A DNA stretch of 64,000 nucleotides from Patiria miniata (taxonomy: Eukaryota; Echinodermata; Asteroidea; Valvatida; Asterinidae). Position 1 is the first letter of the stretch. Every line of letters starts with the position of its first letter. The notes under the pieces were generated by a model. The model was not told where the DNA came from and searched no databases. It saw only the letters and a list, made by a program, of their open reading frames with translations. The stretch covers positions 747,020-811,019 of the forward strand of contig NW_024037047.1 of assembly GCF_015706575.1 (NCBI RefSeq). Direction: 5' to 3'. Both the position numbers and the translations under genes were made by a program. Positions 23,251-34,307 of this stretch are shown here, one piece after another.

Positions 23251-23689
23251 TCTCAGTTTACTTCAAACCGACGCGATATATTCATTTGAAAAAGGGGACA
23301 TTTTCCACGAGTTCCATGATGAAACTTTCAAGAATCAAAACAGCAGGGCAGCTGCTTCTAAGCCTCACTTTTCGCTGTAGTAAAAGTTGTATTTAACTTC
23401 ATAAAATCTTTCGAAACTGATATTTTGGGCAGCCAGGGGAGGGTGGGCTTCTAAAAGATAACAAAATGGCGCTTATCGCGTTTTGAAAATGAACTCTTCT
23501 TACGATGGTGTATCACCAACAATTATACCCCATCGTTGAACCATGGCAAATAATGATAGCGGTACTAGCAATCGAATTGAACGCAAAACATGGACTTAAA
23601 AACGTGTTCCATTTTTTTTTTTTTAAATGTGTTGTAAGCTAGTGAAATGTATCTTGGCGAGGGATTTTCAAACTAAGGTATGTTTAAAG
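23251..23689. other. Gene-free stretch
   Basis: Nothing recognised. Confidence 0.45.
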
Positions 23690-23960
23690 GGGAGTACCCC
23701 GTGCTCATTAAAAATAGCTTGTTTTTCTCCTAACGAATTTTCAATTTGTATGTTTTGTTAAAAAAAAAAAAAAATCCGATTTGGGGCGTCTGCAACCCTC
23801 TGAAAAAGGACATCATTTTGCGCAGAAACGAACCGTCATGTTCTCTGGCAGCCAATAATTCGATTTTGGTGACGAAATAGTTCAACAGCTTAACGTCGTT
23901 GGATTTGTTTCGTTCAGTGTCTCATTCAAAAGCGAATAACTTTGATATTTAAAACAAAAA
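23690..23960 (+). repeat. Dispersed repeat, diverged partner of 37,415-37,790
   Basis: Ordered shared words: CCCCGTGCT, ATTTTCAA.TTGTATGTTTT, a (G/A)CGTCTG.AACC block, GCAGCCAATAATTCGA against GCAGCTAATTACTCGA, and GTCTCATTCAAAA. Similarity is weak between blocks. Confidence 0.4.
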
Positions 23961-24077
23961 AATAGCAATTGAAAACAAAAACAAATCTATTTTCGAGGTG
24001 CAACTCTAAAATAGCAGGAGGAATATGCCCTACATCTTTAACAAGTAATGTGTAGCCGCATTAATTACGTTCTGATT

Positions 24078-24481
24078 GTGGGGCGCTGTGGTGCAATGGT
24101 TACGGTGTTCGACTCGTGTGCCTTGGTACACGGGTTCGAATCCTGATCGAATCCTGATCGAATCCACATGGTGCTTGTGCTCTTGAGCAAGGCACTTTAC
24201 CATTATTGCTTCGTCCTTCGGATGGGACGTAAAGCCGTAGATCTCGTGTGTTGTGTAATGCACGTTAAAGATCCCAGTGTACACATGTCGCTAATAGAAG
24301 GGGTTTGCCCCGGTGTTTCTGGCAGTGGCAGCAATATGCGCCGCAGCACCTAGCAAAAAGGTGCTACATAATGGGTCTCATATGTTCATATACTTCATTT
24401 ACCTGTCTGTGGTTGCATTCTCCCCCAGCGCCTTGTATCTTTGGAAAAGGTGCTATATAAATACGGTTATCATTATTATTT
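24078..24481 (+). mobile_element. tRNA-derived SINE, full length
   Basis: Head: GCTGTGGTGCAATGGTTACG (box A) and ACACGGGTTCGAATCCTG (box B), then a small duplication of GATCGAATCC. Body: GCTCTTGAGCAAGGCACTTT, CTTCGTCCTTCGGATGGGAC, GTAAAGCCGT. Tail: AAAGGTGCTATATAAATACG plus CATTATTATT. The longest SINE in the window and possibly a different subfamily from 15,980; the head is well preserved. Confidence 0.85.
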
Positions 24482-25188
24482 ATAACAGTCTTTGCACCAC
24501 GTGAATCTCAACACAGGTGTAGCATGAAACTGTATCTCAATAGCTCAAAATACACTTGCAGGCTTCAACCAAATATATTAACATTTTACATTCTGGGTGA
24601 AATTTTGTCACTCAGTACTGATTCAATTGAAAATGCGTTGCGGCAGTCATCACCTCCGACCATCAACCGTTAACTTGGTTACTACAAGGCTGACCGCTGC
24701 ACATTTGGGCTATTTTTAAGTTTAATTGTTTTTCCTATAGGCCTACAGACATTCTCGAGTGACTTCAATTAACAAGAGCTATAATAGCCTGCAGTATTCG
24801 TAGACGCAAAACCAGCCGTCATTGCCGACGGCAGCATCATCTGGTGCTTTTTCTTCCCCGCTCACATCCATCGATTTGTTCTCAATTTTCCATTCTCGCA
24901 TTTTGTCGACAACTTTTTAAAAATTGCTTCAGGGAGACTTCATGCTTGATAAACTAACGGGAGACATTTGCTTGAAAGAGACGTACGATGGTTAAATAAT
25001 ATCTTGAGACTGTCTGCCAAAATGTGACGCTCGTTGGTTTATATTTTTTCATCGTTGAAAATTTTTCAGTTATACAAAAGACACGAAATCGCCTATCGCT
25101 ATAAATTGATTCCATTATAGGCCTACGGTTAAAACCTGGATTAATCGCAGGAAAAAAAGTGTCTTTTGCAACTTTGCTGAAAAAGATC
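24482..25188. other. Gene-free stretch
   Basis: Nothing recognised; two TAGGCCTA words (24,739 and 25,119). Confidence 0.45.
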
Positions 25189-25190
25189 TA

Positions 25191-25652
25191 CAGAGTGTAT
25201 CAAAAAGAAGTTTTCACTTAGAAAAATGTCCCCAAAATGAAAACTTAACATTTATGGAATATCGCTTCATACATATGGGTAGATAAACCTAGGCTTTAAA
25301 TGAACCCATGATCACTGTGGCACTTTTATGCATGACTGTCAGGGGTTACATATGAAAAGTTTGTGATTTTTTTACAGGTCTTTGTGATTAAAAAAGTCAC
25401 ATGTTGGATTTGTCTCTTATTGCCTTTGATCCAGTTAAAACACCGCATTTTGTGTGCGCAAGCCGTTTTTCAAAAAGTTTGCAAATGTAGCCCCCGAACA
25501 GTCATGCATGAAAGTGCCAGAATGATTATGGTGTCATTTAAATTCTGAAAGGTATATCAACCCATATGTATGGAGCGATATTCCAAAAATAGTTGGTTTT
25601 TTTTCATTTTAGGGACATTTTTCTGAGTGTATATTTCTTTTTGATACACCTG
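25191..25652. mobile_element. 462-bp TA-flanked element, long imperfect inverted repeats
   Basis: TA at 25,189-25,190 and 25,653-25,654. The left end is CAGAGTGTATCAAAAAGAAG, the right end on the minus strand CAGGTGTATCAAAAAGAAAT. Both run on with CACT.AGAAAAATGTCCC, AAAATGAAAA and GGAATATCGCT.CATACATA, so arms are about 90 bp. The end resembles that at 51,745. Tc1/mariner-like, no transposase. Confidence 0.75.
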
Positions 25653-25654
25653 TA

Positions 25655-27451
25655 TATAAACAAAAACATAGAAAAAACGAAAGCACATTATAAACACAAA
25701 ACAAAACAAATTTATTAAAAGAAAAATGTTAAAACAAACCATAGAACAACTCAAATAAATAGACAACTTTGTTTTATTTATTAACAGCATCTTTGATACG
25801 GTTACAATGTGCATAATTCCAGAACAGGAGTCGGGTGCATGCGACAAGAAACAAAACTAAAAGCGCCCTCTGGTGTTCTAACGAGTACAATGACCACACT
25901 TACCTAAAATATAACTATATTTAAGCTACAATTTTTAATTAATTAATCTGAACTGTCGATTCTAAATCACTCTCAACAAATTAATGCGATTATAAACATT
26001 GAAAACACTTGGAATTTCTACAACATGCTTGACAAAATTGAGCCATTTGCATTGACTTGTCTTGGTTGAGGGCGCCCTACAGTTTCACCATAGCCCCAAA
26101 CAACTCTGCTTTCTACGTACTTGAAATAAATGTACGAGTTTATTGCACTGAAAATGATCAGCCTTACAATTAAAAAAAATTGGCAAAGATTCCACTATAT
26201 AGTAACTGTCGGGTGCATACCGCAAGACTAAGCACAATAACATACAATTTGACGTTACACTAACAATTTCACGTTACACTAAATCAATGGTAGTAATCCG
26301 TTTAGTAGCGTAGAATTTGAATTGTATGCCTTAGTATTGCGCATACCTTAGTACGCCATTTTTTCTTTCAGCTTCCGGACCCCTCCGTGACCCTTCTATG
26401 GGCATTTTATACGGGGTTGCTCTTTCTCTTGTTATATTTTAATCACCCCAAGAAACAGTCATGTTGGACTTTTATCTTGGCATTCCACAAGAAAAAATGA
26501 TGAGAAATCAGCTGGAGATGTGTACAAACGATTTTACTTACGACCTTTCACATCCGGATTTTCGTACCTAGGTCTCCTTGTTCGATCACGTTTGTTTTCA
26601 CATCGCGTACTTGCATGAAAACGAAAATTATAACGAGTCGAAGATTTACCTACCTACACCCGATGGATTCTAGATTTAGTCAGGCTTGCTTGAATACAGT
26701 TCTTATCCACGGTCATTTTAGATTTGTTTGTAATTGAGAGTTAGTCCTTCAAGTTTATTACAAAAAAATTGCGTGTCCCAAAAGACATTTTAGTCTCCTA
26801 TTTAAGCTTCAGTTTTTACCCAATGACCGCCACAACATTATTTTATAAAGTTTCATCTTTGTACGAGTTCTCCGAGTTCCCCTTTTTTTCATGTAATTTA
26901 CATTTTCGGAAGTGAGAGGTCAATTTTTGGCACGATATTTCTTTCACGTCATGCGATTGTTCAGCTTCTATAAATTGAGATGCTAGTAACAATGTCACAA
27001 AGGCCTTTTCCGAGGGTGCTTTTCTTAAGAAATCATTGTACCAAATATAATTTTTAAAAACTCCGACTTTTACACGCTAATTTTCCTATTCGAGGGGTCC
27101 AGAAGCGCGCCACCAGGGAGCAATTTTCAGACTCTATATAAGGACAGTGACAGGTCACGTGTGAGGGTAAGCGTCCATACAAAGTAAAAGTGACCAGAGT
27201 CAAAATTTCATGTGACACCATTTACAATTTGCAGTTAATGATAATCTGAACCACTTCGACATATTCTTAAATGTTGTAATGATTTTTCAGAAGCAGTCGG
27301 GTCTTTGTCCGTGCGTCGTCTGGGTTGTCATGTCAACGTGCACAGAACACATGCACAAAATCTCCCTGTATGGAACAGTTTTGACTACCTTTGTTCAAAA
27401 TGTTTAAACTTGTTCTAACCGTTTCTTCAATGTACCCTCTTTATCTATTGT
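25655..27451. other. Gene-free stretch
   Basis: Nothing recognised. The 96-codon minus-strand frame at 25,557-25,847 has no domain. Confidence 0.45.
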
Positions 27452-27905
27452 TACCTCCACCAAGGAGGTTATGTTTTCACCGGCGTTGATTTGTTTGTTG
27501 GTTGGTTTTTTTTTGTGTGTTAACAAGATAACTCAAAAAGTTATGAACGGATTTTCCTGAATTTTTTTGTAGGGGTGGTCCTTGGTAGAAGTACAAATCG
27601 ATTAGATTTTGGAAGTGATCCGGATTCGGTCTGGTTGCATGATTTTTTAAAAAGGATTCTTCACCTTTGGGAGATGGGCAAAATTCCTCAATTCTGCTGT
27701 CAACTCCACATTAACCCCTTGACGCCGGGATCATAACGCCTCACGGCATACTACGGCTTAAACAACATGCCAGGACGGATTAGCGGAAAGCTGCCAACAT
27801 TTTCGATAAATTCAGAAAATGTGCTTTTGGGTGTACTGACAATATGGCGGGTAATGGTTCAGCCTTGGCGGAGGTTTGCGCTCTCTGATTACTTTCTAGT
27901 TGTCA
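27452..27905 (+). mobile_element. Dispersed 'ACCTCC..AAGGAGGT' element
   Basis: Left end ACCTCCACCAAGGAGGTTAT, itself palindromic. Inside: AACTCAAAAAGTTATGAACG, TTTTAAAAAGGATTCTTCAC. Right end: GCCTTGGCGGAGGTTTGCGC with TCTC and TTTCTAGTTG. I recognise this ordered pattern as a repeat widespread in animal genomes; class not remembered with certainty, no protein. Confidence 0.55.
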
Positions 27906-28035
27906 ACAACAAAAAATACGGATCGAAGAAATCGTATTACGAGCAGAGCACATCTTCTGTGTTGTGCTTAGCAAAAACTTTGGTCTTACACTATTTTCTC
28001 TGTCCATGGTTTCAGTCAGATAAGGATCTGTGATC

Positions 28036-29082
28036 TTAGCGCATGACGCTTGGTCCCTCTTGATCCGACCCAGCTTGGGTTCGAGCCGTGACGTCGATGA
28101 TATTGGAATCGCCCACCCGGTTCCTTCGCAGGACGATCCTCTTCAGTTCCACCTGGAACCGTTCATACTTGAAAGTGTATATGATCGGATTCACGCACAT
28201 GTTACCAAGCACCAAGGCGGTAAAAATCCGATGTAAGGTGCTTTCGAAGTCGTACTCTCCTCCCAGATTGTACCTGATGTAGGCGATCTCTGTAGGCGTC
28301 CAGCAGGCGGTGTAGGACAGAAACACCATGCACAGTGTCAGCGTGACGTTGCGTTTGGCGCGATGGAACGTGTTCGCGTGTGTCGTGCTGTTGCTCTTCT
28401 TACGCAGCATGATGACGATACTGGCGTAGCTGAAGGACATGATGGAGAGAGGGATCAGGTACTCGCAGCAGAAGAAGAACACACCGCCGATTTTTTGGAT
28501 TGTCGGGCTGGGCCAGTAAGGGTAGCATCCTTCGTGGGAGAACGTGTGCAAGGCAGCCCAGTAGGATTGGTAGAGGAATCCGACGATCCAGACGATGACG
28601 CGGCCGATGTTAGCGCGACGTGGAGTGAACAGTTTGCGGTGTTTGACGGCGTGACAAATGGCGAAGTATCTCTCCAGGGACACAAAGAGAAGATTGACCG
28701 TCGAGGCGACAAACAGAGACCAGATGATGTACTCGGAGAACCATATCCGACAGGCCAACTCGCCCCAAATGTCGTGCTTCTGATCAGACATGTGGGGGCC
28801 GAATCGAAGAATGAGAGTCAGGATCGAGTCAACCAAATCAATCATGGACTGGTTCAGGATGAGGAGGTTAGTGGAGGATCCGAACACCTTACGTCTCATC
28901 AGGAAAACAGTACACACTAAGCCGTTACCTAGGATACCGAGACATCCAATGATACCATAGACGACATTCAATGCGTACTCATCTGGGGAGCCGTCAGAAA
29001 TGGTAGACAGGGAGGACTCTGGTTGATCAGTAGTTTCCATGGCGACTGATGTCTCCGTTGAGAAAGTTGTGTTCTCTTCCAT
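28036..29082 (-). CDS. Rhodopsin-type (class A) GPCR, complete, single exon
   Basis: 348 residues from the ATG at 29,080-29,082, typical class A length. Seen: an extracellular N-terminus of about 38 residues with an N-glycosylation site (N4-T-T); TM1 with GILGNGLVC; TM2 with LLILNQSMIDLVD; TM3 from CRIWF, ending SLERYFAICHA (Glu form of the DRY box); an ECL2 Cys (HEGCYPYW) able to pair with the TM3 Cys; an intracellular loop 3 rich in K/R/S/T; TM6 with CWTP; TM7 with NPIIY; and a short Arg-rich tail. Known: these residues mediate G-protein coupling at the plasma membrane. It is close to the receptor at 1-521. Ligand unknown; intact by every landmark. Confidence 0.95.
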   Translation of the reverse strand: MEENTTFSTETSVAMETTDQPESSLSTISDGSPDEYALNVVYGIIGCLGILGNGLVCTVFLMRRKVFGSSTNLLILNQSMIDLVDSILTLILRFGPHMSDQKHDIWGELACRIWFSEYIIWSLFVASTVNLLFVSLERYFAICHAVKHRKLFTPRRANIGRVIVWIVGFLYQSYWAALHTFSHEGCYPYWPSPTIQKIGGVFFFCCEYLIPLSIMSFSYASIVIMLRKKSNSTTHANTFHRAKRNVTLTLCMVFLSYTACWTPTEIAYIRYNLGGEYDFESTLHRIFTALVLGNMCVNPIIYTFKYERFQVELKRIVLRRNRVGDSNIIDVTARTQAGSDQEGPSVMR

Positions 29083-30546
29083 GACGTGATCGGTTCAGAG
29101 TAACTGGTGATCTAAGAGTATGTTGATGTTCCAACAATATGAAATCAGTTTCAATACGGATTAAAGTTACCACTTAGACGTGTTCGTCACTGCCACCTCT
29201 TCAAGTGTTATTAGTAGCGGTAGCTTGCTTATGAATGGAAGTCCTGATAGGTAAGGATTTTTTGGCTAACGTCGTGTTCTTATGTGATCTTTCGAGCTCG
29301 TTGTAAATCGCGTGAGTACACGTCTCACAAGGGACACAGTGATGGCTTCTCGTGTATTGGAGATCGGTGCTTCAAAGCGGTGGCCTAATCGAAGTCAGAA
29401 TCGTTGTACAAAGAGGCGCACTTTGCAGCTGTGTGTGGTGTTAGTCTCGCTTCAAGTAGCACACTGTTTGCGGCGAATTCTCTGAGGAGTCTAGTCTCCA
29501 CTCCAGCATCATTTAATTTATGATTAGTCCATAGTTGAATTATCAGTCGTAGATTCTGTCTCAGGTGGCACGGGTTTTATTTGATAATGAAACCGCAAAA
29601 GGAGATGATGAACGCGAATACATCTTTTTAAAGTTCAGGTTCCGAAGTTAGGAGATTGAAAGAAAGTATCGATTCTTTGAATTTGACTTATTCGTATCTG
29701 CTTGAAGGCGGTTTAAAAAAAACAGTCGATTCCGAAGGCTTGTTCGCCGTTTGCGACAATGTTCCCGTCCGCCCTTTGGCTGCCCGGACTTTTGTTCCTG
29801 AAATCTGAGTCTAGAACATGCAATAGCGATGTTGGTTCCACTTCTTGGTAGACTAGCCGTGTGATTATTTGGTTCAAGTAGTGCTCGAGTAGTCCAGTCG
29901 ATCAAGAGGACTCGAATCGATCAATTTAATAGCAGACTGTTCATGCAATTGACAATTGAACGATGACCTTTACGCTCTTAATATATCAGCCATTGTGTTG
30001 AACTGAGTGGTGCTGCCAAACACTCAGCGGTGCATCCAGTGAAGTAGCCGTAAAGAAAAGCAGGGTTTTTTTTTACTTAGAAACAATCTAATTTCTGTAA
30101 CCGGTGTAAAAACCTGTCGCCAATTCACGGTGTGGGATCTTAATTACCAGCTGTTTGTTGAAGGAAAGTTTCTCAATTGACTTGTAGTTGATGCGGAGCT
30201 GCTCTTTAATTATTAACGTGGAGTTCGTGCCGTCAATATCCTCATGTATCTGTCAACAACAAAAAATTGGAAAGAAAAAGATTTCTAGACTTAATAACTC
30301 TGTGGTGGGTATCCAGGGAATAAGGTCTTAAAATTTAATATCAAAACCCGGTGTTTGCCTCTTATCGAAAAAAGATTCACATTTTTGGTTTCGTGCAGAA
30401 GAACAACACTTGTTATGGTCAACTAAAACAACATTAAAGTCACGCTGATGATATTCTTAGTGTACATTTATCAATTAAATTCTGTTATTAACACTGCTTT
30501 AATCTTTGTGTCCATTGATGACTATTTCGAAGTTCAACAAAGAATC
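29083..30546. other. Upstream region of the complete GPCR
   Basis: Should hold promoter and 5' UTR for the minus-strand receptor, but I see no TATA box, CpG island or clear splice acceptor. No repeat recognised. Confidence 0.45.
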
Positions 30547-30612
30547 GACTGGAGCGGGGTTTGAACCTGCGAGTATGGATTACCGTTCCAGTGCTCTATC
30601 AACTATCCGGCC
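30547..30612 (-). pseudogene. tRNA-like sequence (tRNA pseudogene or SINE head)
   Basis: Minus strand folds as a shortened cloverleaf. The acceptor arm is GGCCGGA with TCCAGTC (one mismatch); the T arm is GCAGG, TTCAAAC, CCCGC; the anticodon arm has loop ACGGTAA (GGT would be Thr, but position 33 is C, not T). The D arm is about 5 nt too short, so box A is damaged. Total 66 nt. Not a working tRNA; no SINE body recognised next to it. Confidence 0.55.
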
Positions 30613-31701
30613 TATGTTGGCGGTTCCCCAATTTGTCAATTAGACTTGAAAGCGTTACTTCCAAAACATGAAGGGTTCAATTGATAACTTTGTTTTGAAA
30701 GACAATGATGCTGATACACAGTAGCGAGTTTTACCAAAATGGAAAATTACTATCATCGTTCAACTTCGTCATCTTGAAACTGTGGTTCTTTTCGTTCGTT
30801 CGTTTGATCATGTTCTTCAGATATTTGGGTTTTTTTTCAGTCGTCATCGTCAAAAGCTAACTTGACTGAAATTACAAAATACAAACATTTTGTTTGTTTG
30901 GCCATTTCGACCCTCTGGTTAGACCAACGATGTTATAATTAGTTCATTGGAATTACTAATTGCTGGTTAAACTTGACGGGAAATTTACACGGAAACCCGA
31001 GAATAATGTTCGGTTCGTGTAGGACAATACGAGGCTGGCACGTTTACAACTTCAACCGTCGCCAGTGATGGGGTTTTTTGGGGTTGGTTTCTGTTTGCTG
31101 TTGCTAAACAGTCTATACGGAAGATACACATTGCAATACCAAGTAAACATTACTGACATTCTCTTATAAAAACTTTACTTAATGTTCGCAATGTGTCGTA
31201 TCTTCACGTCATCTCATGGCGTGGCAAGACTCATTAGTGGTACTTTTTTTGCGTCGCAGCTCTGGGCACGATGTCGGAGCTGTCAGGAAGTAGGCCTAAT
31301 ATTCGCAAATTAAATTGTCTAGGCCTTTATTGTATGATCTCTCCAAACTCCATCCAATGAAGGTGCAATTGTGTATTTTACAGACAAAATCGAACGTTGC
31401 CGGAAATTTGAGACTAATCAAATTTGTTTTTTGGCTTACAATAAACCATTTCAATATTCCAAATGCGCATGCGTACAACAAAATCGACAATGCATTTCTC
31501 TTCGGGATAAAGAATCAGATAATTGTATACAGTTCTTTGAATGAAAATGGTTTTCAACTCTGCACTCTGTAATCCGTTTAAATTTTCATGAAACCCAAAA
31601 CAAGATGGAATTAAAAAGCTTTGCAATTTTTATGTTACTCTCTAAATGCCGAAGAGTGAAAATTCACTCCATTCGAATGAACATTCACCCTCCCAGTTGG
31701 A
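30613..31701. other. Gene-free stretch
   Basis: Nothing recognised; one TAGGCCTA at about 31,291. Confidence 0.45.
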
Positions 31702-31808
31702 AACTAGGGACTAGACGTTTTAGAGTGAAATTTCTTCAATCGTAAAAATCGGGTTTTTTCATCGGAAATGAGTGTGATTTTTACTCTAAAACGTCTAGTC
31801 CCTAATTT
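31702..31808. repeat. Hairpin element, about 30-bp arms
   Basis: Arms CTAGGGACTAGACGTTTTAG with AGTGAAA on the left and the near-exact complement ending CGTCTAGTCCCTAA on the right, about 45 bp apart. No clear target duplication. Confidence 0.7.
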
Positions 31809-32319
31809 CATTGTTTGGAATTTAGAGAGTGGAGCATAAAACGATCTCATTTCTGTCATGTCAGACGTTGTGGGCATCTTTGTCATGGGAACATGTGGAG
31901 CCGGCCTGAGTGCCATCACGAGTTTGGACACAAAAAAGTATTTGGGCACAAAATGGACATCATTCTGATGTTAAACTGCATTCTTAAAGATATAGTCCAT
32001 CATTTGTATTTTGTGCATTTTATTCGTTTGAAGCAACAAAAGTATTCAAAATCTAATGAAAGATACTGAACAAACTAACCTGATGAAGATTCAGCTCAGC
32101 TTCAGCTGTATATTCAAAAAAAAAACGCATTCTAGGATCTCAATTTCAAATCAAAGGTTGCTGAATCATGTTTTGAATTGTTTTGAATTGCAGTAGGTGT
32201 ATACGCGATGTCATGCACTGATCCGACGAATTATAGCAACCGCGCGCGCCTGTGCGTCGTGCCAATGCTTGCGCGCGATGCGCCGAATAACAAAACGAAC
32301 TACTAATTTAAATTTTCGT

Positions 32320-32343
32320 ACGGTGCGTCTTAAGACGCACCGT
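32320..32343. repeat. 24-bp perfect palindrome without spacer
   Basis: Half-site ACGGTGCGTCTT followed directly by its exact reverse complement. Confidence 0.9.
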
Positions 32344-32499
32344 TGGAAAGGCCTTCTTTCGTTGATTACTTCAAAATGATAGCTTGCCAGAAAGATTAAT
32401 TTCACAGGGAGTTTAGTCCACTTAGTATCTTTCAACCAAGTATGTTTTTCAACAATAATACGCCAGTTACTTTTTCGGATGGCTGCAAATGATGGACTA

Positions 32500-33160
32500 T
32501 AGCTTTAAATACCTGAGACAGTTTACCCCATAGATATAGAACAAAAAGACTAGATCGGCAGCGCGTCCACACGCGCCCATTCACAGTGCGATAAATCTCC
32601 GCCATTGCGATAAATCTCCGCCAATTAACGTAAAGTAATGGAGCTAAATGCACAGATCTATATATAAAGAGATCAGTGGCTAAATGTATCTTTCCTCCAG
32701 CACGTGACCTAGCTCAACGCGCGCGAAGCTAGAAATGCGCACCGAGTATTTACGCTAACACGTTGGCGTGCCGCTTTTCATTTCGGCTACGGGATAATTA
32801 GTTTACTTTCTGCAAAGTAAACCTGTTTTAAGACAACCAATTTTGCTAAGTAGGCCCTAGTCAAAATCATAAGCATCCATGCTCAAGAGATACTGATTGA
32901 AATAAACAAGAGTAGACTGGGGTTTCAACATTATGGGAACGATGTTATCTTATTTTTTCTCTTGTGTATAATTATTAGCATTGAAGGTCTCAAGTAACAG
33001 AAAATAAACTCGCAATGTGCGCGTAAACGGCGTTGCGTTCGTCACGTCTAGCGCGCAATTTGTATCTTTCCTCCAGTACGTGACCCTCCAGGCAAGGCCC
33101 TGCGCATGCACGCGCTGCCGATCTAGTCTTTTTTATTCTATATATATGGTTTACCCATCA
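32500..33160. repeat. Patchwork of shared direct and inverted blocks
   Basis: AAGACTAGATCGGCAGCGCG at 32,547 recurs inverted near 33,112-33,131, next to a 'tatatagaa' block in both. TGTATCTTTCCTCCAG plus ACGTGACC occurs at about 32,686 and again at 33,061. CpG-containing GCGCGC words cluster here. Probably two or three copies of one small element, partly inverted. Class unknown. Confidence 0.5.
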
Positions 33161-33504
33161 AACACCGCTTCGTTATGCGCTACATCGCGCGCAGTACAAG
33201 CCGCGCGCGACAATCTCCATATTATAAGGCAATTTTTAGCACTTCATGGGCGAGGCACATACCATACACTTTGCCAGCGGGATGTTAAAAAAAAACATTT
33301 GTAACTTGCGTTGTTGCCTCCAAACCAACGGACTTTGTATACCCGGTGGGCTGGTCATCTTACAATACTGGATGTTCCAGAACATACATCATTATATTAT
33401 GAAGTAAAATTGTCAAACAAAAGCGTTGGAATGTTGTCATTTTGATGACTTATTTTGACCTATTCACAAAAAAATGTATTCATGAATGGGACGAAATTAT
33501 GTGC
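33161..33504. other. Gene-free stretch
   Basis: Nothing recognised. Confidence 0.45.
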
Positions 33505-33647
33505 TTGGCCGGTTTTAAACAAGTACGTTTTAAACCGGCTAGCTAGGGGCCTGTACGCGGATATGACCTTCCCACCGGCTCGGGCTATTATCGGCAACTG
33601 AGGCCCCTACAGCCAGCTTTAAACGTACTTGTTTAAAACCGGCCAAT
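33505..33647. mobile_element. 143-bp hairpin element with 34-bp arms
   Basis: Left arm TTGGCCGGTTTTAAACAAGT then ACGTTTTAAACCGGCT; right arm is its near-complement ending AAAACCGGCCAA. A second inner pair TAGGGGCCT and AGGCCCCT follows. The centre has ACCGGCTCGGGC, perhaps a relic of the CGAAG-type loop. GGTTTTAAAC is shared with the 6,324 and 20,897 family. Confidence 0.75.
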
Positions 33648-34304
33648 CACGTATTCCCTTTATTGTTCAATCGAATTTACTATCACTGCATGGCGACGCG
33701 TAAAACATGCAACCCCTGGCTCACTCATCAAGACTGACACAGAACATCTTTAAAATTACAGAGAAAGAGAGACAAGGCCAAAACTAAGTGCATTTTTTCC
33801 CCTCAGCACCCAAGGAACATTAACGCAAATGTGACTTAAATGTGTTTCCCAAATCTTAATGGCGTGTAATTGGCCGTTAATTTGTCTGCAAACATAACAG
33901 TCAGTGCGTGCGTCAGGATATGACCGTGCACGCTGTGTAAATTTGTTCATCACTAATGACATCTATGCCTCTCTGGAATAAATTTACACCGAAAATTGTG
34001 GCAAGACAATTTCCAGAGCCGGGAGGCGGTGGTATATGAGTGTCTCTAGCAACACTCCTCAACTAAACAACGTATCAGTGGCGTAACTAAGTTGGCGCAT
34101 GGGTGCGCGTGTCCACTTTAGGCCCCTCACCTTTGTAAACCACTCCCCGCTCAGAATTTGAGGAAGGCAAACAAAAAAGAGTTGTTTCTTTTATTGTTTA
34201 AAACCTATTAAAGGCCCAAATTGCCCCTCCACTTAAATGAGTCTCTTTAATAGTGGCCCCTGTATTAAAGGGATCCCAGTTGCCTCATTCGCTGAACATG
34301 GTAA
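33648..34304. other. Gene-free stretch
   Basis: Possible hAT-like end CAGTGGCGTAACTAAG at about 34,076; otherwise nothing recognised. Confidence 0.4.
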
Positions 34305-34307
34305 AAA

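Noticed and set aside
28363-28920. 185-codon plus-strand open frame
   Set aside because: It is antisense to the complete GPCR, low in hydrophobic structure and without domain; a shadow of GC-rich coding sequence.
30547-30612. Functional tRNA-Thr gene
   Set aside because: D arm about 5 nt short, C at position 33 and a mismatched acceptor pair; kept only as a tRNA-like pseudogene.
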